This document shows positions 7,985-17,977 of a stretch of 64,000 bases of DNA, piece by piece (within the stretch, counting starts at the first letter, position 1; each line of letters starts with the position of its first letter). A model generated the notes under the pieces. That model ran no database searches, was not told the origin of the DNA, and worked only from the letters and a program-made list of their open reading frames with translations. The DNA lies in the NCBI GenBank assembly GCA_017555085.1, contig JAFZHD010000021.1, positions 1 through 64,000 on the forward strand, given 5' to 3'. This stretch comes from Muribaculaceae bacterium. Lineage in GTDB: Bacteria; Bacteroidota; Bacteroidia; Bacteroidales; Muribaculaceae. The position numbers and the translations under genes are program-made.

Positions 7985-10372
7985 TTACTTGTCTTGCTTG
8001 TTATTATCGGGTTCTTCAATCATGTTTTTGATAACACGAACGCGAGTATCGACACTCATGTTTGACATACCGTTTGCCTTCAAGGTGTTGAACAGCGTTT
8101 CTTTGACATTAGATATGGCTTCGTAATAGTCCATCACAGGCACCCACACTTGGGCAATCATATCAACATGGAAACGGTCGGTACCGCCAAAGAGAATGCG
8201 CGGAGCGGGAGTTTTGGCCAACTCGGGTACATTATCAATTAGGGCTTGTGCAAGCACTTTGCGAATATGGGGAGAGTCAATCTCTTTTTGCACACGGAAT
8301 GCGATGTGCAGGCGCTGATATTTGCCCGAATAACTCACATTGCGAAAATCTTTGCCAAAGAATTGGGTGTTGAACACCGAGATGATTGCGCCATCGTCGG
8401 TTTCAATGAGTGTTGTGCGATACTGAATATCGACAACCTTACCGCGCACTTCGCTACCCACCTCAACGACATCGCCAATCTTGATGCGGCCCATCATGAG
8501 AATGATACCACACAATAGACAGTCAAAGGTATCGCGCAATGCCACACCAAGACCTACGGCCAAACCACCTAATGTGGCAATGATACCGATTGAGTTGACC
8601 TCGACATATGCAAGCGCCACAACAACAAATGCGCCCCACACAACTATCACCATCACATTACGCACAAGGTTCAATGCTCCCACATCGGCTTTTTCCTTGT
8701 ATTGACGGCGCAAGATATAGTTAACCAATCCCACCATATAGTGAACGAGAATGGCAAAAAGGGCTATGCGGAATACGCGTTTCACCGACAGACACACAAT
8801 GCCGGGATAATGCACAAAGTCATACTTATAAATGCCGTTGAGCCAATCATTAATATTGAACACATGGGCACATTCGAGCGTACACACTATAAACACGATG
8901 ATGAGCGCCATAGGACGCAACAATCGCTTGTAGGTAAACGGACGCCATGAAGCCAAAAACGCTTTCTCATCGCGCTGACGCAACTGATTCTCGCGACGGC
9001 GCAAGATATAGTAGAAGCATGAGAGAAGCAAGAAGCCAATAATGTAGAGCGACCATGCCAATGCGATGTGAATCGACAGATAATAGTAACCCCAAAAGTT
9101 CATGGCAAAGCAAATGGCAAACAACACCAACGCTCCGACACTGACATAACGGTCAACCACGGGAATGTTGCGCATCAATCGCGAAATAGCCACCACTTGG
9201 GCAACAATAAGCAATGCCAAAAGTATGGGATAGGTAACGCGAATGACATTGATATCGACCAGCGACACGCGATAGATAATGATACTCAACGAGAGCATCA
9301 CTGTGGGCATATATGACAAGAGCGTGGGCACAAGTTGACGTGTGTCAACGCGCAACATCATGCTGCAATTAAGAAATATGAGCATCATACACATCTCTAT
9401 ACCGAGGTCGAGAGCCGATATGAAGAACGGATTGGTCACTACCGCTACTTTTACAACGAAATAGATCAATGCCACTAACACCCAGCCGCAGAACGAGCCG
9501 AATATGTAAGGATGATTGCGTGCTTTCGCCCATCGGCGTGCCACATAACGGCGCAGAGCAAACAAGCCGAGCAAAAAGCCTATGGCAAAGGATATCAATG
9601 CCGAAAAAAGCAACAGATAAAACTGCGCTGTCCACTTTTCTTGAAACTCCCAGCCATAGTAACTTGACGATGTCAACATTGCATTGAGCGTGTTTTTACA
9701 CGCTGTCCAATGCGCCGAAAAATCGGTGCTATACACTTTGTGGGTGGGCTGCTTGTCGGGCATCAATAGCAGCGAGTAGAAGATATATTCATAGTTTTTG
9801 TCAATATCGTTCTCAAATGCTTTTACCTGCGAGGCCAACTGTGCATATTGCTCCATATCGACAATTACCGAGTCGCGCCAACTGCCAAGGTTTGCCAAAG
9901 TGGAGTTTAGACGAACAAGACCTTGGGCTCGGCTTGTTTGAGCTTGTGGAGTCAACGATGTAGAATCGATTTGTTCAAGTGTTTTCTGCAACTCACGACA
10001 ACGCATCACGGCACGCTGATAGGTAGTTTGCCACATCTCGATGGGAAGCTGGTTGCTATAAAACTGCGCACAAGCCATGCGGGCATTTTCCGAAGCATAG
10101 GCATTACCAAAGATATACTGTCCCTGCTGCGAAAAAAGGCTCAGGCGTGCCGACGCAAGGTCATTGCGAAAATCGGCCATCTTTTTGCGATAGTCGTTGC
10201 GAGCAACAATAAAATTGCGAGCAGTTGCATCGACATACACCGAAAACACCTCAAGTTCGGAATTGAGCATGATTACCGTTTCGTTGATATCATCGCCTTT
10301 AAGCACCGCCTTTGACGGCTGAACGGCAAACGTCAATATCAACACAGCGAGAAAGTATCTTAAAATCTTCAT
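7985..10372 (-). CDS. large MscS-type mechanosensitive ion channel
   Basis: Predicted channel that opens under membrane tension or osmotic downshift. The 795-residue protein starts with a signal-like hydrophobic segment (MKILRYFLAVLILTFA). A periplasmic helical region (about residues 25-250) follows, then about ten membrane spans. The MscS core is near residues 590-760: the pore-lining glycine/alanine-rich helix GGLAVGLGVALRDTF, then the beta-domain segment IKIGDVVEVGSEVRGKVVDI. The architecture resembles the large MscK/YbdG-like members. The start is the ATG at 10372, not one 90 nt upstream, because a TATCTTTG box lies between them and the signal-like segment then begins the protein. Confidence 0.88.
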   Translation of the reverse strand: MKILRYFLAVLILTFAVQPSKAVLKGDDINETVIMLNSELEVFSVYVDATARNFIVARNDYRKKMADFRNDLASARLSLFSQQGQYIFGNAYASENARMACAQFYSNQLPIEMWQTTYQRAVMRCRELQKTLEQIDSTSLTPQAQTSRAQGLVRLNSTLANLGSWRDSVIVDMEQYAQLASQVKAFENDIDKNYEYIFYSLLLMPDKQPTHKVYSTDFSAHWTACKNTLNAMLTSSSYYGWEFQEKWTAQFYLLLFSALISFAIGFLLGLFALRRYVARRWAKARNHPYIFGSFCGWVLVALIYFVVKVAVVTNPFFISALDLGIEMCMMLIFLNCSMMLRVDTRQLVPTLLSYMPTVMLSLSIIIYRVSLVDINVIRVTYPILLALLIVAQVVAISRLMRNIPVVDRYVSVGALVLFAICFAMNFWGYYYLSIHIALAWSLYIIGFLLLSCFYYILRRRENQLRQRDEKAFLASWRPFTYKRLLRPMALIIVFIVCTLECAHVFNINDWLNGIYKYDFVHYPGIVCLSVKRVFRIALFAILVHYMVGLVNYILRRQYKEKADVGALNLVRNVMVIVVWGAFVVVALAYVEVNSIGIIATLGGLAVGLGVALRDTFDCLLCGIILMMGRIKIGDVVEVGSEVRGKVVDIQYRTTLIETDDGAIISVFNTQFFGKDFRNVSYSGKYQRLHIAFRVQKEIDSPHIRKVLAQALIDNVPELAKTPAPRILFGGTDRFHVDMIAQVWVPVMDYYEAISNVKETLFNTLKANGMSNMSVDTRVRVIKNMIEEPDNNKQDK

Positions 10373-10400
10373 AATTCGTTTGGTTATGATATATCTGCCA

Positions 10401-10408
10401 CAAAGATA
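10401..10408 (-). promoter_or_regulatory. -7 element upstream of MscS-type gene
   Basis: Minus-strand TATCTTTG 28 nt before the start at 10372, with no convincing -33 element. It supports the internal start chosen for the channel gene. Confidence 0.5.
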
Positions 10409-10474
10409 GCAAATAAATTGAGAATTAAGCATTAAGGTCAAAGAATTATAGGCAACCGTCATTCAATCACCCAC

Positions 10475-10501
10475 AAAAAAATTAGCCCCAAGTTATGGGG
10501 C
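10475..10501 (-). terminator. terminator downstream of spt
   Basis: Minus strand: GGCCCCA loop TGGGGCT followed by AATTTTTTT, a classical intrinsic terminator a few bases after the spt stop codon. Confidence 0.8.
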
Positions 10502-10506
10502 CAATC

Positions 10507-11691
10507 TTAAATGAGGTTATGTGCGCGGAACACTTTCTGTATTTTCTCTAATGCTGTGGTCACTTGCTCTCGGGTGTGAGTTGCCATCAGGCTGAAACGA
10601 ATGAGAGTGTCGGTGGGTGCCACTGCGGGCGAAACAACCGGATTGACAAAGATGCCTTCCTCAAAGAGTTCGGCTGTAATGGCAAATGTGAGGTTGTTGT
10701 CGCGAATATACAAGGGAATGATGGGAGTTGATGTGTGACCTATCTCGCACCCCATGTTGCGGAAGCCTTCAAGGGCATAGTTTGTCATTTCCCACAAATG
10801 GTCTTGACGCCACGATTCTTCTTCCATAAGGTCCATTGCTTTGAGCGCGGCAGCAGTTGCAGCAGGAGTAATGCTCGCAGTGAAGATGTAAGAGCGTGAG
10901 TGGTGACGCAAGAAGTTGGTAATTTCTTTATCGGTTGCTATGAAACCGCCGAGCGATGCAAACGACTTGCTGAATGTGCCCATAATGAGGTCGACATCTT
11001 TTGTTACGCCAAAGTGGTCGCATGTGCCTCGACCGCCACGGCCAAACACACCGATACCGTGCGCCTCATCAACCATCACGGTTGCATCATATTTCTTGGC
11101 GAGTTCAACGATTTTGGGCAAATTGGCAACATCGCCTTCCATTGAGAAAACGCCGTCGGTAACAATGAGTTTCACCTTGTCGGGAGCGCACTTTTGAAGT
11201 TGCTTTTCAAGCGACTCCATATCGTTATGCTTATATTTCAAGCGTTGTGAAAACGCCAAACGGTGGCCTTCGATGATTGATGCGTGGTCTTGCTCGTCCC
11301 AAAGGATATAATCTTCACGACCAGTGAGCGTAGATACCACACCAAGGTTTACGCCAAAACCGGTAGAATAAATCATCACATCTTCTTTGCCAATATACTC
11401 GGCAATGCGCGCTTCGAGTTGCTTGTGCAAATCAAGCGTACCGTTAAGGAACGGAGAACCGGCACAGCCTGTGCCATATTTGCGAGTCGCTTCGATAGCG
11501 GCTTCCTTGATGCGCGGGTCGTTGACGAGGCCCGAATAACAGTTTGAGCCAAACATCAACACTTTTTTGCCGTTAATGATAACTTCTGAATCTTGCTCAC
11601 TTGATATTGCGCGGAAATAGGGATAGATACCCAATGCTTTGGCTTCTTGTGGCGCTGTGTACTTCGCAAGTTTTGACTGCAATAGTTTCAT
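10507..11691 (-). CDS. spt: serine palmitoyltransferase (alpha-oxoamine synthase family)
   Basis: PLP enzyme that condenses serine with a fatty acyl-CoA, the first step of bacterial sphingolipid synthesis in Bacteroidota. The 394-residue product closely resembles Bacteroides Spt along its length, including MFGSNCYSGL, GTGCAGSPFLNGTLDLH, TDGVFSMEGD and the PLP-lysine motif TFSKSFASLGGF. Those features favour Spt over the related 2-amino-3-ketobutyrate CoA ligase (Kbl), though the fold alone cannot separate them. The start is MKLLQSKLAKY, 59 nt after a -7 box; an upstream in-frame start would lie ahead of that box. It is single-gene with its own promoter and terminator. No other sphingolipid gene is seen nearby. 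Confidence 0.88.
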   Translation of the reverse strand: MKLLQSKLAKYTAPQEAKALGIYPYFRAISSEQDSEVIINGKKVLMFGSNCYSGLVNDPRIKEAAIEATRKYGTGCAGSPFLNGTLDLHKQLEARIAEYIGKEDVMIYSTGFGVNLGVVSTLTGREDYILWDEQDHASIIEGHRLAFSQRLKYKHNDMESLEKQLQKCAPDKVKLIVTDGVFSMEGDVANLPKIVELAKKYDATVMVDEAHGIGVFGRGGRGTCDHFGVTKDVDLIMGTFSKSFASLGGFIATDKEITNFLRHHSRSYIFTASITPAATAAALKAMDLMEEESWRQDHLWEMTNYALEGFRNMGCEIGHTSTPIIPLYIRDNNLTFAITAELFEEGIFVNPVVSPAVAPTDTLIRFSLMATHTREQVTTALEKIQKVFRAHNLI

Positions 11692-11750
11692 TTTGATTCG
11701 TAAATGAGATTTGTATTCTTTACTATAAACAAATTTATACTTATTTTGTG

Positions 11751-11758
11751 CAAATATA
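11751..11758 (-). promoter_or_regulatory. spt promoter, -7 element
   Basis: Minus-strand TATATTTG (TAnnTTTG), 59 nt before the spt start codon. A clear -33 TTG was not found. Confidence 0.5.
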
Positions 11759-11917
11759 ATGATATTATTGCATATAACACCGACAGTCACCACAAAATTG
11801 CACATTTCAGCCATTTTTATGCAATTTTATGCATTCAGCGTCAAATTTCAATACACCTACCACTATAAATCCCATAGACTCTATTGACTCCAACCCACCC
11901 GCACCCTATTACACAAC

Positions 11918-11947
11918 AAGGGCCGTGTCGCGACCGACACAGCCCTT
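11918..11947 (-). terminator. hairpin downstream of the zinc-ribbon gene
   Basis: Interrupted inverted repeat AAGGGC-c-GTGTCG / CGACAC-a-GCCCTT, with a TTGTTGTG tail on the minus strand. It sits 24 nt past the stop of the zinc-ribbon gene. The T tract is short, so termination is likely but not certain. Confidence 0.6.
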
Positions 11948-11971
11948 GACTTTGAGTATATAGAGATATGA

Positions 11972-12739
11972 TTAATCTTCTGCTACACCTGCGAGTTCGG
12001 CATCAACCATAATACGGCCGCAGTATTCGCATACCACGATTTTCTTGCGCATTCTGATTTCCATTTGTTTTTGAGCAGGAATGCGGTTGAAGCAACCACC
12101 ACAAGCGTTACGTTGCACATAAACTACACCGAGACCGTTGCGAGCGTTTTTGCGAATGCGTTTGAAAGCAGCGAGTGTGCGAGCATCAATGCTGGGCTCC
12201 AAAGATTTTGCTTTTTCGCGCAAGCGTTCTTCGTCTTGACGAGTTTCAGAAACGATTTCATCAAGTTCGGCTCTTTTTTCTTCGAGAATGTGCATGCGGT
12301 CAGTGAGACGCTCTTTTGTCTCTTCGATAGCAGCGTGCTTATTGTCAATCGCACGGTTGTTCTCGTTGATATGTTTGTTGCAGAGTTCGATTTCGAGTGA
12401 TTGGTATTCGATTTCTTTTGAGAGGAGGTCATACTCACGATTGTTGTGAACATCGTCGAGTTGAGATTGATATCTCTCCATTTTTGCCTTGCATTCGTTG
12501 ATTTTTTCGTTTTCGGCAACAGTGGCACGACGGAGTTCTTCTACATCACTCTCATATTTTGCGATACGAGTTTTGAGACCTTCAATGCTGTCTTCCAAGT
12601 CTTTAACTTCGAGAGGCAATTCACCGCGAATAGTTTTGATGCGGTCAATTTCTGACAATGTGGTCTGTAATTGATAGAGGGCGTTAAGGCGCTCTTCTAC
12701 CGAAAGATTTTGTTCGTTTTTAGTCTTAGATGTAGCCAT
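11972..12739 (-). CDS. coiled-coil protein with C4-type zinc ribbon
   Basis: The 255-residue protein is a long, charged, helical coiled coil (about residues 10-190). A C-terminal zinc ribbon follows with cysteine pairs CGGCF and CEYCG about 25 residues apart. This is the CT398/HP0958-like family, whose exact role is not settled; some members bind RNA or chaperone other proteins. It starts 3 nt after the Nif3-like gene, and in Bacteroidota these two families are commonly adjacent, so they probably form one transcript. No signal peptide is present. Confidence 0.85.
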   Translation of the reverse strand: MATSKTKNEQNLSVEERLNALYQLQTTLSEIDRIKTIRGELPLEVKDLEDSIEGLKTRIAKYESDVEELRRATVAENEKINECKAKMERYQSQLDDVHNNREYDLLSKEIEYQSLEIELCNKHINENNRAIDNKHAAIEETKERLTDRMHILEEKRAELDEIVSETRQDEERLREKAKSLEPSIDARTLAAFKRIRKNARNGLGVVYVQRNACGGCFNRIPAQKQMEIRMRKKIVVCEYCGRIMVDAELAGVAED

Positions 12740-12742
12740 TGC

Positions 12743-13837
12743 TTACAAATAATTTATCGGATTTTGTTCTGTTTCTGAATAATAGACTGCAAAGTTAGCA
12801 AAATTTTCTGTAATAATGCGATAAAAAATATCTTTTGTGCATTGTTCGCTCTCATAATGCCCTATATCTATGAGCAAAATGTTTGCAGCATTGTCGATGA
12901 AATCGTGATAACGCGAGTCGGAAGTGATAAACACCTGTGCCTTTGAGGCTATGGCGTTTTTGATAAGAAATGCTCCGGCACCGCCACACATTGCCACTCG
13001 GCGCACCATCATATCGGGGTCAAATGCTGTGCATCGCACCACAGGTGAGCCATAGGCCTGCTTTATCTTTGCTATCAGGTCGGTTACGCTGACAGCCTGT
13101 GGCAGATTACCCACAACACCCGAGCCGGTGGGACTGCTATTTTGCATCGCAACAAATTCATAGGCGGGTACTTCATAGGGATGAGACTCTATCAGGGCCG
13201 CCTCTACCCTATCTTTGAGCCACGATGGCAACACTACCGAGATGCGTGTTTCGGGCTCTTGATGCACTTCCATGAGGTTGCCAACAAATGGGTCGGCACC
13301 TTCAAGCGCACGGAATGAGCCCTTACCCTCAACCGCAAAACTGCAACTGTCATAATTGCCAAGTTTGCCTGCTCCTGCGTCAAACAGAGCAAGGCTCACT
13401 CGGTCAACATAATCGTTGGGCACCATTACCGACAGGTGCAACAATCGGTTGTTTTGGCGTTCGAGAGTCTGCACATCGGTCAGCGACAATCGCGATGCCA
13501 TTTGCCACGACACTCCGCCCACAGTGTTATCCATGGCCGTGTGTGACGAGTAGATGGCCACATTGGCAGCAATGGCCTTTATCACCACCCGCTCTACGAG
13601 CGTAGCGCCTGTAATGCGTTTCAAGCCCTTGAACAGCAACGGATGATGGGTAACAATGAGGTTGCAGCCTCGCTCAATGGCCTCATCGACCACAGCGGGA
13701 CTCACATCAACACAAAGCAACACCCCGGTGCAGGGTGTTGACTTTGAGCCCACTTGCAACCCACAGTTGTCATAATCCTCCTGCAAAGGCAGTGGAGCAT
13801 ACTGTTCGATTACCGATATAATGTCGCCTATGAGCAT
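12743..13837 (-). CDS. Nif3-like dinuclear metal center protein (GTP cyclohydrolase 1 type 2 family)
   Basis: Member of the YbgI/YqfO/Nif3 family. The two metal-binding ends are visible: THHPLLFKG near residue 65 and HTAMDN near residue 100 in the N-terminal half, and GHYESE near residue 335 at the C-terminus. Between them lies an insertion of about 120 residues, as in YqfO. Its 364 residues match the long YqfO-type members. The family is annotated as GTP cyclohydrolase 1 type 2, but its physiological role is not firmly known. It lies between aspS (9-nt gap) and the zinc-ribbon gene (3-nt gap), probably as part of that operon. Confidence 0.88.
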   Translation of the reverse strand: MLIGDIISVIEQYAPLPLQEDYDNCGLQVGSKSTPCTGVLLCVDVSPAVVDEAIERGCNLIVTHHPLLFKGLKRITGATLVERVVIKAIAANVAIYSSHTAMDNTVGGVSWQMASRLSLTDVQTLERQNNRLLHLSVMVPNDYVDRVSLALFDAGAGKLGNYDSCSFAVEGKGSFRALEGADPFVGNLMEVHQEPETRISVVLPSWLKDRVEAALIESHPYEVPAYEFVAMQNSSPTGSGVVGNLPQAVSVTDLIAKIKQAYGSPVVRCTAFDPDMMVRRVAMCGGAGAFLIKNAIASKAQVFITSDSRYHDFIDNAANILLIDIGHYESEQCTKDIFYRIITENFANFAVYYSETEQNPINYL

Positions 13838-13846
13838 GCGTTATTA

Positions 13847-15607
13847 TTACTCTTTTGTAACAGGCACAAGCGCAAGCGCGAGTTCGTCGAGTTGTGCTTG
13901 GTCGATTGTTGAAGGTGCGTCAATCATCACATCGCGGCCCGAGTTGTTTTTAGGGAATGCGATAACATCGCGAATTGAGTCAAGACCGGCAAGAATTGAC
14001 ACAAAGCGGTCAAAACCAAATGCCAAACCACCATGAGGAGGCGCACCATATTTGAATGCATCCATCAAGAAGCCAAATTTGTATTGAGCATCTTCTTCGC
14101 TGAGACCCAACAAACGGAACATCTTGTCTTGGAGTGCAGCATCGTGGATACGGATACTACCGCCACCGAGTTCATTACCGTTAACAATCATATCATAGGC
14201 AGTAGCACGCACTTCGCCTGTCGCACTGTCAAGTTTGTCAAAGTCTTCGGGATTGGGCGATGTGAAGGGGTGGTGCATTGCATAGAAACGTTGTGTTTCT
14301 TCGTCCCACTCAAACAAGGGGAAGTCAACAACCCACAAGCAAGAGAATTTCTGCGGGTCGCGCAAGCCCAAACGGCTACCCATTTCAAGGCGCAATTCAC
14401 ACAATTGCTTGCGAGTCTTCATTGTTTCACCACAAAGAATGAGAATCAAGTCGCCTGCTTCGGCCTGACAACGGTCGGCCCACACACGCAATTCTTCTTC
14501 GGTGTAGAATTTTGATACCGAAGATTTGATAGAGCCGTCTTGTTCAAGTTTAACCCACATCAAGCCCTTGGCACCAATTTGAGGACGCTTAACAAAGTCG
14601 GTCAATTGGTCGAGTTGTTTGCGAGTGTAATCGGCACAGCCTTTGGCACAGATGGCGCCAACATACTCAGCATCATCAAGCACTGCAAAACCCTTGCCCA
14701 CTGTCAAATCTTTGATTTCGACAAACTTCATTTCGAAGCGTGTGTCTGGTTTGTCACAGCCATAATATTTCATAGCGTCGGCCCAAGTCATGCGGGGGAA
14801 CGCTTCGGTGAAATCGATATCTTTTACATAACGGAAAATGTGCTTAACGAGGCCTTCAAACATTTGCAACACATCTTCTTGCTCAACAAACGACATTTCG
14901 CAGTCGATTTGTGTAAACTCGGGTTGACGGTCGGCACGCAAGTCCTCATCGCGGAAACATTTTACAATTTGGAAATAACGGTCAAAACCGCTGACCATCA
15001 ACAACTGTTTGAATGTTTGGGGCGATTGGGGCAATGCATAGAACTCACCGGGATTCATGCGTGAGGGCACAACAAAGTCGCGTGCGCCTTCGGGAGTTGA
15101 CTTGATGAGTACCGGAGTTTCAACCTCGATAAAGCCTTTTTCGTCGAGATAACGGCGAATTTCAAACGCCATCTTGTGACGCAATTCAAGATTGCGGCGA
15201 ATAGCGGGACGGCGAAGGTCGAGATAGCGATATTTCATGCGGATGTCGTCACCACCGTCGGTATCATCCTCAATTGTGAAGGGGGGAACATCTGAACGGT
15301 TAAGAATAACAAGTTTGCGAGCAATGATTTCGATTTCGCCAGTGGGAATGTTCATATTCTTGCTTGAACGCTCGGCAACATCACCTGTCACCTGAATCAC
15401 AAACTCACGACCGAGTTTATTGGCCATCTCACAAAGAGCGGCATCAGTCTCGTTGTTAAACACTACCTGAGTCACACCATAACGGTCGCGCATGTCAACA
15501 AAGGTCATGCCACCCATTTTGCGTGCTCGTTGCACCCATCCGGCAAGCGTTACACTTGTTCCGGCATCACTAAGGCGGAGTTCTCCGCATGTCTTATCTC
15601 TAAACAT
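13847..15607 (-). CDS. aspS: aspartate--tRNA ligase
   Basis: Class II aminoacyl-tRNA synthetase of the bacterial type. The 586-residue protein has an N-terminal OB-fold anticodon-binding domain (about 1-110), motif 2 in [16 protein letters not shown], the bacterial GAD insertion domain (about 290-420), and motif 3 in [13 protein letters not shown] near the C-terminus. Length is normal. The start [10 protein letters not shown] is preceded by AT-rich sequence with an imperfect -7 box. The two downstream genes follow closely. Whether it is discriminating (Asp only) or also charges tRNA-Asn was not determined. Confidence 0.96.
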   Translation of the reverse strand: MFRDKTCGELRLSDAGTSVTLAGWVQRARKMGGMTFVDMRDRYGVTQVVFNNETDAALCEMANKLGREFVIQVTGDVAERSSKNMNIPTGEIEIIARKLVILNRSDVPPFTIEDDTDGGDDIRMKYRYLDLRRPAIRRNLELRHKMAFEIRRYLDEKGFIEVETPVLIKSTPEGARDFVVPSRMNPGEFYALPQSPQTFKQLLMVSGFDRYFQIVKCFRDEDLRADRQPEFTQIDCEMSFVEQEDVLQMFEGLVKHIFRYVKDIDFTEAFPRMTWADAMKYYGCDKPDTRFEMKFVEIKDLTVGKGFAVLDDAEYVGAICAKGCADYTRKQLDQLTDFVKRPQIGAKGLMWVKLEQDGSIKSSVSKFYTEEELRVWADRCQAEAGDLILILCGETMKTRKQLCELRLEMGSRLGLRDPQKFSCLWVVDFPLFEWDEETQRFYAMHHPFTSPNPEDFDKLDSATGEVRATAYDMIVNGNELGGGSIRIHDAALQDKMFRLLGLSEEDAQYKFGFLMDAFKYGAPPHGGLAFGFDRFVSILAGLDSIRDVIAFPKNNSGRDVMIDAPSTIDQAQLDELALALVPVTKE

Positions 15608-15688
15608 ATATGTATTGATTTATTATTTTGCGTTAGGGAAAACGAAATTTTGTGTAAAGATACTGCAATTACATTTAATACGGAAATC

Positions 15689-16039
15689 TCATCGCAAAAT
15701 TTTGAGTTTCTGCAACATTCTGCGCCAAAACGGCTCCTTTTTTATGGGCAAATGCACCCTAACCTCGGGCTCACGCTTTGAAAGAAACACAATTGATGTG
15801 CCAAGCACAATAGCCACCTCGTTGTCAAGGCTCTCGATGCCGTGAATAAAACGAAGGTTCAGGCGCTTGAAGGGCGAGCGCTCATCAATGCTACCTATTT
15901 CGAGTTTCTGTTCAACGATTTTGAGGCCATGCACCTCATCAACACCACTGAAAAGGGCTGTCATGTTCAGATAATCTATTGATTCAACGCGCTTGGGATA
16001 ACGGCGATAAAGCTCTTTGACAATTTCTTTTGTAATCAT
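15689..16039 (-). CDS. conserved hypothetical small protein
   Basis: I do not recognise this 116-residue product. It begins MITKEIVKELYRRYPKR, contains a central beta-rich part (KIVEQKLEIGS, LRFIHGIESLDNEVAIVLGTSIVFLSK) and ends very basic (EPFWRRMLQKLKILR). There is no signal peptide, cysteine cluster or membrane span. The start at 16039 is chosen because upstream in-frame sequence (to 16180) has a different, non-protein-like composition. It precedes aspS on the same strand by 81 nt and could share its transcript. Confidence 0.6.
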   Translation of the reverse strand: MITKEIVKELYRRYPKRVESIDYLNMTALFSGVDEVHGLKIVEQKLEIGSIDERSPFKRLNLRFIHGIESLDNEVAIVLGTSIVFLSKREPEVRVHLPIKKEPFWRRMLQKLKILR

Positions 16040-16059
16040 ATTCAGTCTTTTATAAAAAT

Positions 16060-16200
16060 TAAGGTTAAGACCTAACGGAATAGCCATTAAATCTGTCGGA
16101 CACGGCTGAGACTCCCTTTGGGAACAATGCTCAATGGCCCATGTTGCTGACAACACCCCTGCCCCACGCCGAGGCTGCAATGTTGACTTTCTGTAATTGA
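16060..16200. other. GC-richer intergenic stretch with hairpins, unassigned
   Basis: Between the small unknown gene and the oadB terminator lies about 140 bp that is clearly richer in G and C than its AT-rich flanks. On the minus strand it contains TGTTG-TCAG-CAACA and CCC-AAA-GGG hairpins and no convincing reading frame. A weak promoter-like arrangement (TTTG, 19 nt, TATTGTTT) lies just upstream on the minus strand. It could be a small RNA or an upstream leader. No known RNA family was recognised. Confidence 0.3.
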
Positions 16201-16275
16201 AACAATAGCAATTTGAAAAAGTTCATCAAATTTGAAAAATTTTTATATTCGCCACAAAAGACCTCAACACGGCAT

Positions 16276-16314
16276 AAAATAAAAATGTGGCAGCCGTTAC
16301 CGACCACCACATTA
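16276..16314 (-). terminator. terminator of the methylmalonyl-CoA decarboxylase operon
   Basis: Minus strand: AATGTGG and CCACATT arms around a GC-rich loop, followed by TTTTATTTTATG. It lies 23 nt past the oadB stop codon. Confidence 0.7.
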
Positions 16315-16336
16315 TTATATATAGATAATACTCTTA

Positions 16337-17494
16337 TTATCCGAGGAAGCTGAGGAGCACACCTGCAGCAACAGCCGAACCGATTACACCAGCCACATTG
16401 GGACCCATAGCGTGCATCAACAAATAGTTTGAGGGGTCATATTCAAGGCCTACATTATTTGAGATACGAGCCGACATGGGCACAGCCGATACACCGGCAT
16501 TACCGATAAGCGGGTTGAGTTTCTTATCTTTGGGCAACACGAGGTTGAACAATTTCACAAACAATACGCCTGATGAAGATGCGATGATAAACGCCATGAA
16601 ACCGAGGAAGAAGATACCGATGGTTTCGAGGGTGAGGAACTCAGAAGCCTGAGTTGAAGCACCTACGGTCATACCGAGCAAAATTGTAACGATATCGGTC
16701 AACGCGTTGCTTGCAGTCTTAGCCAAACGAGTGGTTACACCACATTCGCGCAACAAGTTACCAAAGAACAACATACCTAACAAGGGCAACGCTGTGGGCA
16801 CAACAAAGCAAGTCAACAACAAGCCCACGATGGGGAAGATGATTTTTTCGTTCTGTGACACGGCACGAGCGGGTTTCATCTTAATCAAGCGTTCTTTCTT
16901 AGTTGTGAACAAGCGCATCAACGGTGGCTGAATCACAGGCACGAGAGCCATATATGAGTAAGCCGACACGGCGATTGCACCCATCAAGTTAGGAGCCAAT
17001 TTTGACGAAAGGAAGATTGCTGTGGGACCGTCAGCACCACCGATGATAGCGATAGCACCTGCTTGGTCGGGAGCAAAGCCCAATGCGAGAGCAACCATAT
17101 AGGCACCAAAGATACCAAACTGTGCAGCCGCACCCACAAGCATCAACTTGGGATTAGCAATAAGAGCTGTAAAGTCGGTCATGGCACCGATACCCAAGAA
17201 TACCAAGGGAGGATACCAACCGGCACTTACACCGTTATACAATATATTCAACACAGTACCTTCTTCATAGATACCAACCTCCATGCCCGAAGCAAAAGGA
17301 ATGTTACCGATGAGGATACCGAAACCGATGGGCACGAGCAACATCGGCTCAAAGTTTTTCTTAATAGCAAGCCAAAGGAAGAACATACCCACCGCGAGCA
17401 TCACAAAATGCTCCCATGTGGCATTGTAGAAACCTGTCATTTCCCAGAAGGTTCTCAAATTGCCTGCCATGAATTCACTTAAAGACTGTTCCAT
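16337..17494 (-). CDS. oadB: sodium-translocating decarboxylase, beta subunit
   Basis: Membrane subunit (OadB/MmdB/GcdB family) that decarboxylates the carboxybiotin carrier and exports sodium ions. The 385-residue protein is almost entirely membrane-spanning. The conserved intramembrane motif [10 protein letters not shown], carrying the essential aspartate, sits at about residue 150. It is the last gene of the five-gene operon with mce, mmdA, the gamma-like subunit and the biotin carrier. The partners point to methylmalonyl-CoA rather than oxaloacetate as substrate. Confidence 0.95.
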   Translation of the reverse strand: MEQSLSEFMAGNLRTFWEMTGFYNATWEHFVMLAVGMFFLWLAIKKNFEPMLLVPIGFGILIGNIPFASGMEVGIYEEGTVLNILYNGVSAGWYPPLVFLGIGAMTDFTALIANPKLMLVGAAAQFGIFGAYMVALALGFAPDQAGAIAIIGGADGPTAIFLSSKLAPNLMGAIAVSAYSYMALVPVIQPPLMRLFTTKKERLIKMKPARAVSQNEKIIFPIVGLLLTCFVVPTALPLLGMLFFGNLLRECGVTTRLAKTASNALTDIVTILLGMTVGASTQASEFLTLETIGIFFLGFMAFIIASSSGVLFVKLFNLVLPKDKKLNPLIGNAGVSAVPMSARISNNVGLEYDPSNYLLMHAMGPNVAGVIGSAVAAGVLLSFLG

Positions 17495-17509
17495 AGTTCT
17501 GGTCTTTTA

Positions 17510-17941
17510 TTATTCCAATGTGATGAGAGCAGCACCTTCAAGCACTGAATCTCCGGCATTAACATTAATTGCCGCAACTTTACCGTCGCGACCTGCGTGG
17601 ATAGCATTTTCCATTTTCATGGCTTCGAGCACAACAACTGTGTCAGATGCTTTCACTGTGTCGCCCACTTTAACGGGGATAGACACAACCACACCGGGGA
17701 GGGGAGCCTTAACAGCTGCGCCACCTGCTGCAGGAGCGGGTTTAGACACAACTTTGGCACCTGTTTCTGTGCGGGGAGCAGCCGAGGGACGGGGTGCTGA
17801 TACAACTTTTACGCTTTCTTTTTGTTCGAGTTCCACCTTGTAGGGAGTGCCATTCACTTCTACTTGTGCGATGCCATTGTCGATATCGCCCACGGCTACC
17901 TTATAGGTGTTACCATTGATTTTATATTTATATTCTTTCAT
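17510..17941 (-). CDS. mmdC: biotin carboxyl carrier protein of the decarboxylase
   Basis: 143-residue carrier that moves CO2 as carboxybiotin from MmdA to the membrane beta subunit. The C-terminal biotinyl-lipoyl domain (about 78-143) carries EAMKMENA, so the biotinylated lysine is Lys109. A flexible Ala/Pro-rich linker (about 48-78) precedes it, and a small N-terminal beta-rich domain begins MKEYKYKING. Such linker-carrier proteins are typical of sodium-pumping decarboxylases. It lies 15 nt before oadB and 36 nt after the gamma-like subunit gene. The symbol follows the Veillonella naming and is an inference. Confidence 0.92.
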   Translation of the reverse strand: MKEYKYKINGNTYKVAVGDIDNGIAQVEVNGTPYKVELEQKESVKVVSAPRPSAAPRTETGAKVVSKPAPAAGGAAVKAPLPGVVVSIPVKVGDTVKASDTVVVLEAMKMENAIHAGRDGKVAAINVNAGDSVLEGAALITLE

Positions 17942-17977
17942 TGTGGTAAATTTAATTAAACGGTTAGCATTAAACGA

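Noticed and set aside
10507..11691. Call as 2-amino-3-ketobutyrate CoA ligase (kbl)
   Set aside because: The close likeness to Bacteroides Spt along the sequence and the absence of a threonine dehydrogenase gene favour serine palmitoyltransferase.
16090..16130. GGCTGAGACTCCCTTTGGGAAC on the plus strand resembles part of a TPP riboswitch
   Set aside because: Only the GGCTGAGA piece fits. The second conserved block (CTGATC..GG.TAAT.CC) is missing, and no plus-strand gene follows.
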